From Monoplex corrugatus (taxonomy: Eukaryota > Mollusca > Gastropoda > Littorinimorpha > Ranellidae), in the NCBI GenBank assembly GCA_030674185.1, contig CM060315.1, forward strand, positions 86,469,079 through 86,533,078: 64,000 nucleotides of DNA, written 5' to 3'. The notes beneath the pieces were generated by a model. That model made no database searches. It had not been told where the DNA came from and was given only the letters and a program-made list of their open reading frames with translations. The position numbers and the translations under genes were made by a program. Shown piece by piece: positions 47,948-57,764 of the stretch (its first letter is position 1; the number at the start of each line of letters is the position of its first letter).

Positions 47948-48874
47948 TGTTTAGTTTATTCGGTTCACTTAGAATACTGAAGACAGCTCGTTTTGCTCTT
48001 CTTACCAGATCTTAAGATGCAAAATTATTCCCAAATACCGATCTTAACATGCAAAATTATTCCCAAATACCGATATGAGTTCAAAACAGCCATTTTTGTT
48101 TTGTTGTAGAACCATTTCTCAGTATTCGCTAAAAATCCACCTTTCCTAAAGACCATTACATTAGTCTTGTCCGTGCTTACTGTAAGCTATAACTGACACG
48201 CTGCTCTATATAGATTGTTTAGATGTGTCTGTAAACCAACTGCAGTTTCTGATAATAAAACAATGTCATCAGCAAACAATAAGACGAACAGTTCAATCAA
48301 TTCATTACTCAGGTTTGCGTCGTGCCTACCATTATTAATTATTTCGAGAGCAAGTTCATTTATAAACAAAGAAATAAAAATGAGACTATACACATCACCT
48401 TGAGTCACTCTATCTGTACAAGTAGTAAACTGTGTACCACATCACACTCCTGCGTTCAAAGAAGCCTATCTACTCTTAACAAATCTTTACATCTTACACA
48501 TAATACCATTCTTTAACAATATAGGCCATAGAAATTTTCTTGAAATTAAATCAAACGCCTTTTCGAAGTCATGAAAGTTACATACAGTTTTCTAGTATTG
48601 GTAAATTGCTTCTGAACAATTGCCGGTAATATATGAACATGAAATCAGTTGTTGAATAATTCTTTTTTAAAACCAGCCTGGTATTCGCCTGTGATATTGT
48701 TGTAGTCAAGCCATTTCTGTAATCTATCTTGAATTGACAACAGAGCTGTACTGTTTGCTGCTAATGTTACTCAAACAAATGCCTCTGTAGTCATTTGGGC
48801 CACTAGCGGTTTTGTTTTTAAATTAAGGAAGAATGATGGATTCCGTTATCAGGATATTGACCAGTACTCAATCA
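47948..48874 (-). mobile_element. LINE-B segment 3: reverse transcriptase palm
   Basis: Minus strand: NDYRGICLSNISSK-like sequence, NFHDFEKAFDLISRKF (palm, first catalytic Asp), QGDVYSLIFISLFINELALE, then LFVLLFADDIVLLSETAVGL (catalytic FADD intact) and DKTNVMVFRKGGFLANTEKW with NSYRYLGI. The motifs identify an APE-type LINE reverse transcriptase. Frameshifts occur between blocks, but the FADD frame is open for 73 codons. Confidence 0.8.
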
Positions 48875-50699
48875 GTATCATCATCATCAGGTGTCTTGCC
48901 GCATGGCGTTGGCGATTAAGTACTTCCATCTGTCTCTATCTCTTGTTGCCTCAAGCATCTCTTCCACCCTCCCTGTCTTCAGCCACTCTGCAAGTCCGTC
49001 TAGTATCTTCTCCCTGGGTCTACCCGGTGCTCTCCTTCCCTCCAGCTTTCCAGTTGTGACAAAGTGTTCCAATTCCCCTTTCCTCATAAAATGGCCTATG
49101 AATGTTGCCTGCCTTTTCCTAATCTTCCTTATGAATGATCTACTTGTGTCTGCCTCCATTAAGACTGTCTTGTTTGTTTTCTTTGCTGTCCGTGGAACTC
49201 TCAACATCCTTCTTAGAAACCACATCTCGGCTGCCTCTATCATGTTCTGGCTTTGCTTGTTGACTGTCTACATCTCGCAACCGTACAACAGTATTAAGAA
49301 CTCTCTTCCTGATGTTAATTGATAGACATTTGTTGGTAAGAATGCTTTCCATCTTCTTGAAAGTTGTTTTGGCTTGGCCAATTCTGCTGGCTATTTCTGA
49401 TGTGCTTCTGCCGTCTGGTGAAATGATCGTTCCCAGGTATTTAAATTTATCAACCTGTCTCAAGGTTGTGCCGTTTGCTGTTATTTTGCATGAGGGGATT
49501 TCAGGTTTTTTGCTGATCACCATGACTTCAGTCTTCCTGCTGTTTAGTTCCAACCCCTTACCTTTACTTTCTATTTCAAATATATTCACAAGGTTTTATA
49601 GGTCACTTTCACTTTCTGCAATTAGCACGGTGTCATCTGCGTATCGAATCTTGTTTACCATTTTTCCTCCAACCTTTAATCCAGGGTCTTCTTCTAGGTT
49701 TCTCATGATGTTTTCGCTGTAAAGTGAAAACAGATCTGGTGACAAAACACAACCCTGTCTGACTCCTCTTTTGATGTTTTGGAAAGAGCTTATATCGTTT
49801 CTTTATTCTCATTGCAGCTGTTCGTTCCCAATACATATTTCTGATTATTCGTAGATCTTTTCCATCAATATTGTGTCTTTCTAGTTGGTTGATCAATTCT
49901 TCATGTCTTACCCGATCGAAAGCATTGGTATAGTCAATAAAGCATAAATATAAATCCTTGTTCACCTCGATTGACCTCTCTATGATAGTTCTTAGGATGT
50001 ATATGGCATTAATAGCTCCTTTCCCTTCCACAAATCCACACTGTTCATCTGCTATTTCTCTTTTGATTCTATTCCTTGTCCTCATCATGATTATTCTCAA
50101 TAGGATCTTGGTTACATAACTCATCAAAGTGATTGTGCGATGGAGTTCGCATTCTATAGCCCCTGTCTTCTTTGGAAGTGCAATGAAGATTGATTTTGAC
50201 ATATCTTTGGGGATTTTTCCAGTGTCGTAAATTTCATTTAGGAGGACTGTTATTTTTTCTATACCGAATTCCTCCAGGGCTTCAATCATCTCTGTGGTAA
50301 TGTTGTCTGGTCTTGGGGCTTTTCCTGGTTTCAATTCATCTTTTTCAATGCTGCTCTAACTTTATCTTTCATTATGGGTGGTCCTTCAAAGTTCTTTCTT
50401 ATAATGTGTTCTGCGTTTCTGTCATCTTCAAAAAGGTCTTTAATGTACTTTCCCCATCTGTCTAATATTTTGTCTTTTTCCATCAGAATCGTACCATCTT
50501 TCGATTTTAAGCAACCAGTTGATGTGCATGTATTTTTCCTGTGGACAATTTCTTCAATTCGTCTGTACATACCCTGAGGATCTGTTTTGTGTTGGTCTTC
50601 TATTTCTTTGCATTTTGTTTTCAGCCAAGCTTCCTTAGCTTCATTGCACCTTTTCCTGATTTCTTTGTTTATCGTCCTGCACATTTTCTCGTTTCTCTT
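48875..50699 (-). mobile_element. LINE-A, longest copy, inserted in LINE-B
   Basis: A 1.8-kb 5'-truncated LINE-A. Order on minus from 50699: IRKRCNEAKEAWLKTKCKEI, YRRIEEIVHRKN, ILDRWGKYIKDLFEDDRNAE, then MKPGKAPRPDNITTEMIEAL, FIALPKKTGAIECELHRTIT, QCGFVEGKGAINAIYILRTI, LCFIDYTNAFDRVRHEELIN, NIDGKDLRIIRNMYWERTAA, MVISKKPEIPSCKITANGTT, VDKFKYLGTIISPDGRSTSE, WFLRRMLRVPRTAKKTN and APGRPREKILDGLAEWLKTG. The 3' end has (GAT)n. CAGTACTCAATCA (48862-48874) and CAGTACTGAATAA (50700-50712) flank it. A few frameshifts remain and the palm frame breaks near the ADD motif. Confidence 0.9.
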
Positions 50700-51678
50700 C
50701 AGTACTGAATAAAACACTGAAATGTTCAACGAGGACATTCACCACCTCATCTCCTCCATTTATTAAGAGCCCTCCAATTGTACAGTCTGGTCCAGCTGCT
50801 TTTCCACATTTCAATTTTTGGAAGACTTCTTTTGAAATAGGGCGATTTAGAACATCATAACAACCATCACCATTGCAATCAACAACATCCCAATATCTCT
50901 ATCGTTACCATCATCATCATCAAACCCACCACAACTATCATCACCACCACAATTGCATCATCATCACAATCAAGGCCATTAAAAATATGATAGAGACATC
51001 GTTGTTAATAATAACACTGCCACAGGAGGGGGTTTGTTTTATCAAGGACACCTTTGAATTGTTGAAACCAGTTTTGAACGGAAATCAAGTTAAGTTGAAA
51101 TATCTTTTTATTGGAGATTTTACGCATATTTGTTCTGGTTATCCACAGACATGGTTAAATTGTTGAAAATTACATTATTGTGTTCCTTTCTTTTTCAGTG
51201 TGATGAATTTTTATACCCTCTTCTAGCCTTACAAAATGTGGCTCTATCTTCACACTTTAACGTCTTCTGACTGTCCGCCTAACGCTTTACATTCATCATC
51301 ATACCATACTTCCGACTTCTTCCGACTGATATAAATGTTCTTTGCCACACATTGGGCTAGTTGTCTTATATATCAATTGAATAGTTCTAGTGCTTTACTG
51401 GCATCAACATTTATTAATCAGTGGCATGGTTTGCTTTCTTTCTATAGAATCAGTATTGACACAGTGCTGTTGAGCATCAATCAGAGTTCCATACATATTT
51501 TTCGACAAACAGTTCCTTCTGTCATTGACGTCTTCTATAGCAAACCTTATGTAATTCTTGGTATCAAAGCAAAACTCCAGAAGCCGACGTGGAGAGCCTT
51601 TCATTTCAGAAACTTCCAATCGACAGCATTTTTGTATCGTAGTAAATACACTTTTAAAAGCTAAGTAATAATCATTCA
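50700..51678 (-). mobile_element. LINE-B segment 2: end of endonuclease, linker, start of RT
   Basis: Minus strand from 51678: NDYYLAFKSVFTTIQKCCRL, KGSPRRLLEFCFDTKNYI, ISRKKSEVWYDDECKAL (linker motif), a GFNNSKVSLIK-type stretch, then DVLNRPISKEVFQKLKCGKA, AGPDCTIGGLLINGGDEVVN and VLVEHFSVLFS. A CAT/CAC-rich tract at 50890-51000 interrupts it. Several frame changes are present. Confidence 0.75.
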
Positions 51679-52260
51679 AGTGATCACAGATGTGGTTAGC
51701 GAAAAAACCATGACCCCAAACGCACCAATTGCTATGACAACGTTCTACAAAGCAGGAGGGAAACAGGTCTGGCCCGAAAGTGCTATGACAACCAGCACAT
51801 TGCCAAAGGGTCTTCTGGATGGAGCAGTCGATTGGGAGTGTACAGCAGACCTCCCAGAGTGGAGAAATTACCCAGATGTCATCAGCAAGACAGGCATGAG
51901 ACCAGACATCGCTCTCCACTCTGACTCCTCAAAACAAGTGATTCTGATAGAACTCACTGTGCCATACGAAAGCAGAATGGAAGAAGCACATATCTACAAG
52001 ACCGAAAAATACGCCGGTCTTGCCAGCACCCTGAAGAAAGCAGGTCTGCGGGTCAAAATCTTCGCCATAGAGGTCGGGGCAAGAGGGTTTGTGGGCACCT
52101 CCGCTTATGATCTCATGAAACAACTCGCCATTTCTGGGAAGAAGAGGACTAGAGCCCTTAAAGCGATGGCAGAGGCAGCAGAAAGGAGCTCAAGCTGGAT
52201 CTGGGCAAGGAGGAACGAAAAAAGTGAACTTCATAAGGATTAAATTCCCTACAGATGATG

Positions 52261-52341
52261 TGTGCCCCGTTAGCACATTGGTAAAACCGCGTACCGCAGT
52301 TCTGAAGCGCAGAATCGCCCAGGTTCGATCCCCGGCGTGGG
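52261..52341 (+). ncRNA. tRNA-like segment in LINE-C 3' UTR (copy 1)
   Basis: A-box-like TTAGCACATTGGT at 52270 and a perfect B box GGTTCGATCCC at 52322-52332, followed by CGGCGTGGG and A16. The two boxes are at tRNA-like distance. The 5' arm (TGTGCCCC) does not pair well with the 3' arm (GGCGTGGG), so this is tRNA-related rather than an intact tRNA gene. It could be an internal SINE module or a Pol III promoter kept by the LINE. Confidence 0.6.
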
Positions 52342-52357
52342 AAAAAAAAAAAAAAAA

Positions 52358-52486
52358 TAGACAACAGCAGAAGGGCATCCAGGAGTCATGACCTGGATGT
52401 GGCCCGGCCCCCCGAGAATGTAAGGAATTCAGGGCCGAAACACTTGTCTAAAGGGGGTTACTTCTCTGAAGACCTTCTGTTGTCTA
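52358..52486 (+). other. LINE-C 3' hairpin region (copy 1)
   Basis: TAGACAACAGCAGAAGG (52358-52374) pairs with CCTTCTGTTGTCTA (52473-52486). Inside it CATCCAGG and CCTGGATG (52376-52399) form a perfect 8-bp stem with an 8-nt loop. Both copies share this structure. Confidence 0.7.
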
Positions 52487-52746
52487 GCTCTCCCTAGAGT
52501 TTCTTTCTACCTGCACATGGTCAGTCCATTGACTTCCGGGAATAGTTCGGAGGACATTCGGGAAAGACCGAAGGACACTGGGAAAGACTAGATCTGCGGG
52601 CTTTGTGGGTTGGCTTCCCACCTTGCCTTTGATAACATGCCACGAGTTTTTCAAATGAAAGATGCTCCCCGGATTCACCGAAAGGGGGAGAGAATGATGA
52701 ATCCATCGGCACTGACTCCATCACGACTGGAAACGCACAACGGACC

Positions 52747-53463
52747 ATGATTAATGACCAGTTGGAATTTCCGTGTGCGTGTGGAAGGAGATTCACCACC
52801 AAACGCGGCATGAAGATCCACAGGACAAAAATGGGCTGTTTGAAGACACATACGAACTAGCAGCAGCGCACTGCGATAGCAGGTGAGACGTTGGATGACC
52901 AAGGCCAGGAATTAAACCATAGTGCCAAGGACATCCACGCTGACGTTTCTGATGCGGATTTTGCACAAGCTCTTAACGCCAAACGTGGAAAACTCAATTT
53001 GCCGCCTGCCGGTGCAAAAGAACAATGGGAGAAATTAGATGAGGAACTTGTCCTTAAGCTGAATGCGCTAATAGGGAACAGTACGCTGGAACACAAACTT
53101 GAGACATACGGAGACATCATATACTCTATCTGCAGGGACACTTATGGAGTGAAGCAGCCAAAGACAAAAACGCCTCCCCAGAAATCCAGAAGACAGCAAC
53201 AGATGGAGAGCATCCGGAGGGAGAAAAGGAAGCTTAAAAAACGAATGAAAACTGCCTCAGAATTCGAGAAGCAAGGGCTCCTGGAACTCTGGAAAGATCT
53301 GAAGGCCAAACACAATGCTCTCAGCAAAGTGGAATCAGCAAGGCGAAGAAAGAGCAAAAGAAGAAGACTCAAGATCGTTTCTTCAAAGATCCCTTTGACT
53401 TTGCAAGAAAGCTGTTTGAACAACCCAAATCAGGGACTCTCACAGTGGGCAAGGAAACCCTAG
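52747..53463 (+). pseudogene. LINE-C N-terminal part: C2HC finger and basic region
   Basis: From ATG 52747: MINDQLEFPCACGRRFTTKR and GMKIHRTKMGC, a single zinc finger (C-x-C ... H-x(4)-C) as in RLE-type LINEs that use it for target DNA binding. A TAG at 52858-52860 stops the frame after 37 codons. The same frame continues to 53463 with QEQWEKLDEEL-like and very basic KRKLKKRMK and RRRKSKRRR sequence. Near 53370 the family reading moves to the frame of the next feature (RFFKDPFDFARKLFEQPK). The open frame also extends about 100 bp 5' of the ATG, so the true start is uncertain. Confidence 0.75.
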
Positions 53464-55994
53464 AGCAGCATCTCAGGGAAACATATTCCGATTCTCAGCG
53501 CGAGGCACCACTTGAAATCCAGAATCTGGTTTGGCCTGCAGCGCCAGAAGGAAAATTCAATAACAAACCACCAACACTGGATGAAGTGAAGAACGTAGTA
53601 AAGAAAGCCAGAGCCAAGTCAGCACCTGGACCAAACGGAATACCATACCTGCTCTACAAGAAATGCCCAAAAGTGCTCGAGTGGCTCCACAAGATGATTC
53701 GATCAGCATGGAGGAACCAGAAGATCAGCGACCAATGGATGAGAGCTGAAGGAGTGTACATTCCGAAGGAGCAGAACTCCAGCAGCATCAATCAGTTCAG
53801 GCCAATATCACTTCTGAACGTCGAGGGGAAAATCTTCTTCTCAGTTATGGCAGCAAGATTGACAAAATACCTGAGTGAAAACAAGTATCTGGATATGTCA
53901 GTCCAAAAGGGAGGCATACCAGGAATGCCTGGATGCTTGGAACATGCCACGTTGATTTGGGATGCCATCCAAAAAGCAAGAACAGAGAAGAGAGACATTG
54001 ACGTAGTTTGGCTTGATCTGGCGAATGCATATGGATCAGTTCCACACGATATGATCCAGCTGGCTCTTGAAATGTATCACATCCCAGAAAACATCCGAAC
54101 AATGCTGAGGAAGTATTTCCAAGGATTCTCAATGCGGTTCTCTACCAAAGAATACACCACGGACTGGATAGACCTAGAGGTGGGCATTGCAATGGGCTGT
54201 GCAATCTCTCCCATACTGTTCGTGTTGGCAATGGAAGTCATCTTGAAAGCTGCAATGAAGAGTTCAGGTCCAGTGAATCTGGGAGATGGATACCAGATGC
54301 CTCCTCTGAAAGCTTTCATGGATGACACAACAGTCTTGTCCACGGATGAGGAAGAGACACACCGAATCTTAAAGCAGCTGGATGAGCTGGTGGCCTCTTC
54401 AAGAATGAGGTTCAAACCTAAGAAATCCCGAAGTCTCTCACTGCGAAAAGGAAAAGTGGCAGATTCAGTCAAATTCATGGTAGCCAACCAAGCCATCCCC
54501 ACTGTCACAGAAGAGCCAGTAAAAAGTCTCGGAAGATGGTATGATGACTCCCTGAAAGACACACAAAGGGGATGTGAAACCAAGCAAACAGCAGAAGAAG
54601 GCCTGAAGAAAATAGATAACTGCGGACTGCCAGGCAAATACAAAGTCTGGTGTCTACAGTTCATGCTGATACCAAAGCTGCTGTGGCCACTGCTAATCTA
54701 TGACATTTGCACCAGCACAGTCGAAGCAATGGAAGCCAAAATCAACAAATACACAAGAAAATGGCTCGGTGTCCCACCTGGTCTCACTGATGTTGCATTC
54801 TACTGTCGTCAAGCAATGCTGAAGCTACCTCTCAAATCCATAGTGGAGGAATACAAAGTTGGAAAAGCAAGACTGTTGAGCATGCTGGAGGAATCGGAAG
54901 ACAATATCGTGAGATCAGTTCATCCAAAGCTGAGAACTGGCAGAAAGTGGAAAGTCCAAGAGGCTGTAAACAATGCCAAGAGAAACCTCAGCATCAAAGA
55001 AATAATTGGACACACGCAAACCAACAGACAGGGACTGGGAGCAACAAAAATGCAGTGGTGGTCCAAAGCCAAAGGGAAGGAAAAAAGAGACATGATCATA
55101 CAGGAGTTGAAGGAAGAAGAAGATGTCAAAAGAGTGCAGAAGGCAGTCCAGCAAGGTCAACAGGGGCAATGGACAACATGGGACAGTGCACTCCAAAGAA
55201 GTCTCAGCTGGAACGATATGTGGCACATGGCTCCTCTAAGGATAAGCTTCCTCCTCAGATCTGTATATGACCTGCTCCCCTCGAATGCAAACTTAGTGAA
55301 ATGGGGGAAAGCAGACGACCCAGCATGTCCGCTCTGTCAGAAGAAACAAACAGTGGAACATGTCCTAAGCTCTTGCAAAGTAGCGCTAGCCCAAGGAAGG
55401 TATACATGGAGGCACAACCAAGTTCTGAAAGTGATCACAGATGTGGTTAGCGAAAAAACCATGACCCCAAACGCACCAATTGCTATGACAACGTTCTACA
55501 AAGCAGGAGGGAAACAGGTCTGGCCCGAAAGTGCTATGACAACCAGCACATTGCCAAAGGGTCTTCTGGATGGAGCAGTCGATTGGGAGTGTACAGCAGA
55601 CCTCCCAGAGTGGAGAAATTACCCAGATGTCATCAGCAAGACAGGCATGAGACCAGACATCGCTCTCCACTCTGACTCCTCAAAACAAGTGATTCTGATA
55701 GAACTCACTGTGCCATACGAAAGCAGAATGGAAGAAGCACATATCTACAAGACCGAAAAATACGCCGGTCTTGCCAGCACCCTGAAGAAAGCAGGTCTGC
55801 GGGTCAAAATCTTCGCCATAGAGGTCGGGGCAAGAGGGTTTGTGGGCACCTCCGCTTATGATCTCATGAAACAACTCGCCATTTCTGGGAAGAAGAGGAC
55901 TAGAGCCCTTAAAGCGATGGCAGAGGCAGCAGAAAGGAGCTCAAGCTGGATCTGGGCAAGGAGGAACGAAAAAAGTGAACTTCATAAGGATTAA
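53445..55994 (+). CDS. LINE-C reverse transcriptase and restriction-like endonuclease
   Basis: An 849-codon open frame that copies element RNA into DNA at a nicked target. Residues about 56-70 are KSAPGPNGIPYLLYKK and 118-128 FRPISLLNVEGK. The palm has WLDLANAYGSVPHD and, at about 291, FMDDTT in place of [FY]ADD; both aspartates are present. CPLC...H...C at 628-645 is the finger before the nuclease. RPD at 736-738 and E753 (IELTVPYE), then K near 773 (TEKYAGL), fit the PD-(D/E)xK nuclease. The frame lacks its natural N-terminus because of the upstream frameshift; the ATG at 53445 is internal (MGKETLEQHLRETY). The copy 51680-52243 repeats its last 187 residues exactly. Confidence 0.9.
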   Translation: MGKETLEQHLRETYSDSQREAPLEIQNLVWPAAPEGKFNNKPPTLDEVKNVVKKARAKSAPGPNGIPYLLYKKCPKVLEWLHKMIRSAWRNQKISDQWMRAEGVYIPKEQNSSSINQFRPISLLNVEGKIFFSVMAARLTKYLSENKYLDMSVQKGGIPGMPGCLEHATLIWDAIQKARTEKRDIDVVWLDLANAYGSVPHDMIQLALEMYHIPENIRTMLRKYFQGFSMRFSTKEYTTDWIDLEVGIAMGCAISPILFVLAMEVILKAAMKSSGPVNLGDGYQMPPLKAFMDDTTVLSTDEEETHRILKQLDELVASSRMRFKPKKSRSLSLRKGKVADSVKFMVANQAIPTVTEEPVKSLGRWYDDSLKDTQRGCETKQTAEEGLKKIDNCGLPGKYKVWCLQFMLIPKLLWPLLIYDICTSTVEAMEAKINKYTRKWLGVPPGLTDVAFYCRQAMLKLPLKSIVEEYKVGKARLLSMLEESEDNIVRSVHPKLRTGRKWKVQEAVNNAKRNLSIKEIIGHTQTNRQGLGATKMQWWSKAKGKEKRDMIIQELKEEEDVKRVQKAVQQGQQGQWTTWDSALQRSLSWNDMWHMAPLRISFLLRSVYDLLPSNANLVKWGKADDPACPLCQKKQTVEHVLSSCKVALAQGRYTWRHNQVLKVITDVVSEKTMTPNAPIAMTTFYKAGGKQVWPESAMTTSTLPKGLLDGAVDWECTADLPEWRNYPDVISKTGMRPDIALHSDSSKQVILIELTVPYESRMEEAHIYKTEKYAGLASTLKKAGLRVKIFAIEVGARGFVGTSAYDLMKQLAISGKKRTRALKAMAEAAERSSSWIWARRNEKSELHKD

Positions 55995-56011
55995 ATTCCC
56001 TACAGATGATG

Positions 56012-56092
56012 TGTGCCCCGTTAGCACATTGGTAAAACCGCGTACCGCAGTTCTGAAGCGCAGAATCGCCCAGGTTCGATCCCCGGCGTGGG
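56012..56092 (+). ncRNA. tRNA-like segment in LINE-C 3' UTR (copy 2)
   Basis: The same sequence as copy 1: A box at 56021-56032, B box GGTTCGATCCC at 56073-56083, followed by A12. Confidence 0.6.
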
Positions 56093-56104
56093 AAAAAAAA
56101 AAAA

Positions 56105-56233
56105 TAGACAACAGCAGAAGGGCATCCAGGAGTCATGACCTGGATGTGGCCCGGCCCCCCGAGAGTGTAAGGAATTCAGGGCCGAAACACTTGTCTAAAG
56201 GGGGTTACTTCTCTGAAGACCTTCTGTTGTCTA
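56105..56233 (+). other. LINE-C 3' hairpin region (copy 2)
   Basis: The outer inverted repeat TAGACAACAGCAGAAGG / CCTTCTGTTGTCTA and inner stem CATCCAGG / CCTGGATG (56123-56146) are the same as in copy 1. Confidence 0.7.
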
Positions 56234-56264
56234 GCTCTCCCTAGAGTTTCTTTCTACCTTCTAC

Positions 56265-57160
56265 CATTCACACTGTTGCCGTCTGAAATGAATGTGTAAC
56301 GAACATGAAGATCGAAGACTGAATCTTCTTGTCTTGTCAGGTTTACAATGTCATTTTCTTTACTGAAAATAGGCAGATCAAACTGATCATCACTGACAGG
56401 AAATATTTGTGATGTCCTGACATTTAAATCTCCACTTAAGAGAATATCAACATTAACAACTGATATAAGTTTATCAGCTGATACGTCTTCTAGACAAATA
56501 TCATTTTCAACAGCAAAAGTCGGATTATAAAGAGAATTAACAGGAGGTATATATAGACACAAATAATTTTTTTTCAAATAGACTTTTATCGAGCTGAAAA
56601 CACAGCATATCATCCTGGTTGCATTTAAGTTCTTTAACATACGGGACCCAATCAGTTTTAATTAAACACCACACCCCCTGACCGCCTACCTTGTTTCGAC
56701 AACTTCAAAGCTGGTTTACAAAATAATGTATGGTCTGAGAATGAATGACTTTCTAGTAGCTCCACGAAAGCAAAGTTGAAAGAGGTAGTATACTTAATAA
56801 ACATTCTGTCATTAAGTTTAGATAAGAGACCTCCCACATTCCAGTGAAAAAAAATAATGACTGAGTACAATTACTTCTCACTGTTCTTTTAACATTTGGT
56901 ATACTTTAACATTTGCTTTTGCTTTGCTTTATATTCAAACGTTCTTCAGAATTATCTTGGTCTGATATCCCCCCCGCCCCCCTTCACACTTATTTTTCAC
57001 TTGTTCACTTTCTTGAAGGGAACGCATAAGGGAGGGAGTGGTGGAAAGCGGAGGGACTTGTTACGACATGCACGACAAGCCTGCACGGTATCTTGGCTTT
57101 TCAACACAACACTGACCACATCTGAATCTTCATTAAAAATTTTGAGAACCAGTGTTGAGG
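56265..57160 (-). mobile_element. LINE-B segment 1: APE endonuclease, 5' part
   Basis: Minus strand: SVIIFFHWNVGGLLSKLNDR and MFIKYTTSFNFAFVELLESH (start of an APE endonuclease, where WN..GL is conserved), KPALKLSKQGRRSGGVVFN, then YLCLYIPPVNSLYNP and VNVDILLSGDLNVRTS (the GDFN strand, here GDLN). One frame break lies near 56645. At 56271 the reading stops at LINE-C and continues in frame at 51678 (NSVN, then DYYLAF). Sequence from 56,880 to 57,160 may be its 5' UTR or first ORF, but no domain is visible. Confidence 0.75.
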
Positions 57161-57179
57161 GGAATATGTTTACCTCTTG

Positions 57180-57270
57180 GTACTGTTGAGAGAGGGGGAG
57201 AGAGGGGGGAGGAAGACAGAGAAGAGAGGAATGGAGACAGAGAGAGAGATAGAGTGAAAGAGAGTGGGGG

Positions 57271-57334
<64 letters not shown>

Positions 57335-57356
57335 GTGTGTGTGTGTGTGTGTGTGC
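57180..57356. repeat. GA and GT microsatellites
   Basis: GA-rich at 57188-57268, (GT)n at 57274-57355. Confidence 0.95.
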
Positions 57357-57539
57357 AATGAAACTGTGTCAGGACAGATCTTTATCAAATTTGAAGTATT
57401 TTCAAACTCTAGTCACAACAGATTTTTTTCCAGCGCAAACAAGTCGCTCTCCAGTACAGCGCCATTTGTACCTGTATGCCGGTATTTTTGTGCACCTATG
57501 GAAGTGGATTCTTTGACACAATTCTGCCATGACCAAGTC

Positions 57540-57750
57540 ATTTGTTGATGTGGGATCCTTAACGCGCATGAAGTACACACTGCAAATGGTACTTCGATTT
57601 AGCGTCTTATCCAAAACACTAGCATCCAGGAAACTCAAGTCGTAGTGGAGGGGGACGGGGAGAGAAACATTCATGTCCAACTGAATGGAAGCCAGGTTTC
57701 TTGCACCCTAGGCCAGTGTTTTCTCCTTGAGACCACACCAGGGCAGGTTT
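57540..57750 (-). repeat. SINE-2 copy
   Basis: GTGGGATCCTTAACGCGCAT, TGCAAATGGTACTTCGATTT and CGTCTTATCCAAAACACTAG followed by CATCCAG match 38045-38265. The tRNA-like head lies at the right end on the minus strand and is decayed. Confidence 0.6.
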
Positions 57751-57764
57751 TTTTTTCTTTTCTT

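Larger units (their letters stand above)
51679..52506 (+). mobile_element. LINE-C, 5'-truncated copy
   Basis: Identical to 55430-56253 except for one substitution seen in the 3' UTR (GAGAATG versus GAGAGTG) and poly(A) length (16 versus 12). It encodes the last 187 residues of the LINE-C protein, including the restriction-like endonuclease (RPDIALHSDSSK, ILIELTVPYE, KYAGL), with stop at 52241-52243. CATTCA at 51673-51678 on its left matches 56265-56270 to the right of the second copy. Confidence 0.95.
52507..56264 (+). mobile_element. LINE-C, full-length, RLE-type non-LTR retrotransposon
   Basis: About 3.75 kb. It begins GCACATGGTCAGTCCATTGA directly after the 3' end of the truncated copy and ends TTTCTTTCTACCTTCTAC before CATTCA. 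It has a 5' UTR of about 240 bp, an N-terminal zinc finger, a basic region, reverse transcriptase, a CCHC-type finger, a restriction-like endonuclease, then a 3' UTR with tRNA-like segment, poly(A) and hairpins. This order is that of the R2/R4/NeSL-type branch of LINEs; I cannot assign the exact clade. The protein is broken by one stop and one frameshift. Confidence 0.9.

Noticed and set aside
50331..50738. Single 135-codon gene starting MSSLNISVFYS
   Set aside because: It is a chimera: the first codons are LINE-B sequence read across the junction into inserted LINE-A.
52261..52341. Independent tRNA gene
   Set aside because: It is inside LINE-C, identical in both copies, followed by an A run, and lacks a paired acceptor stem.
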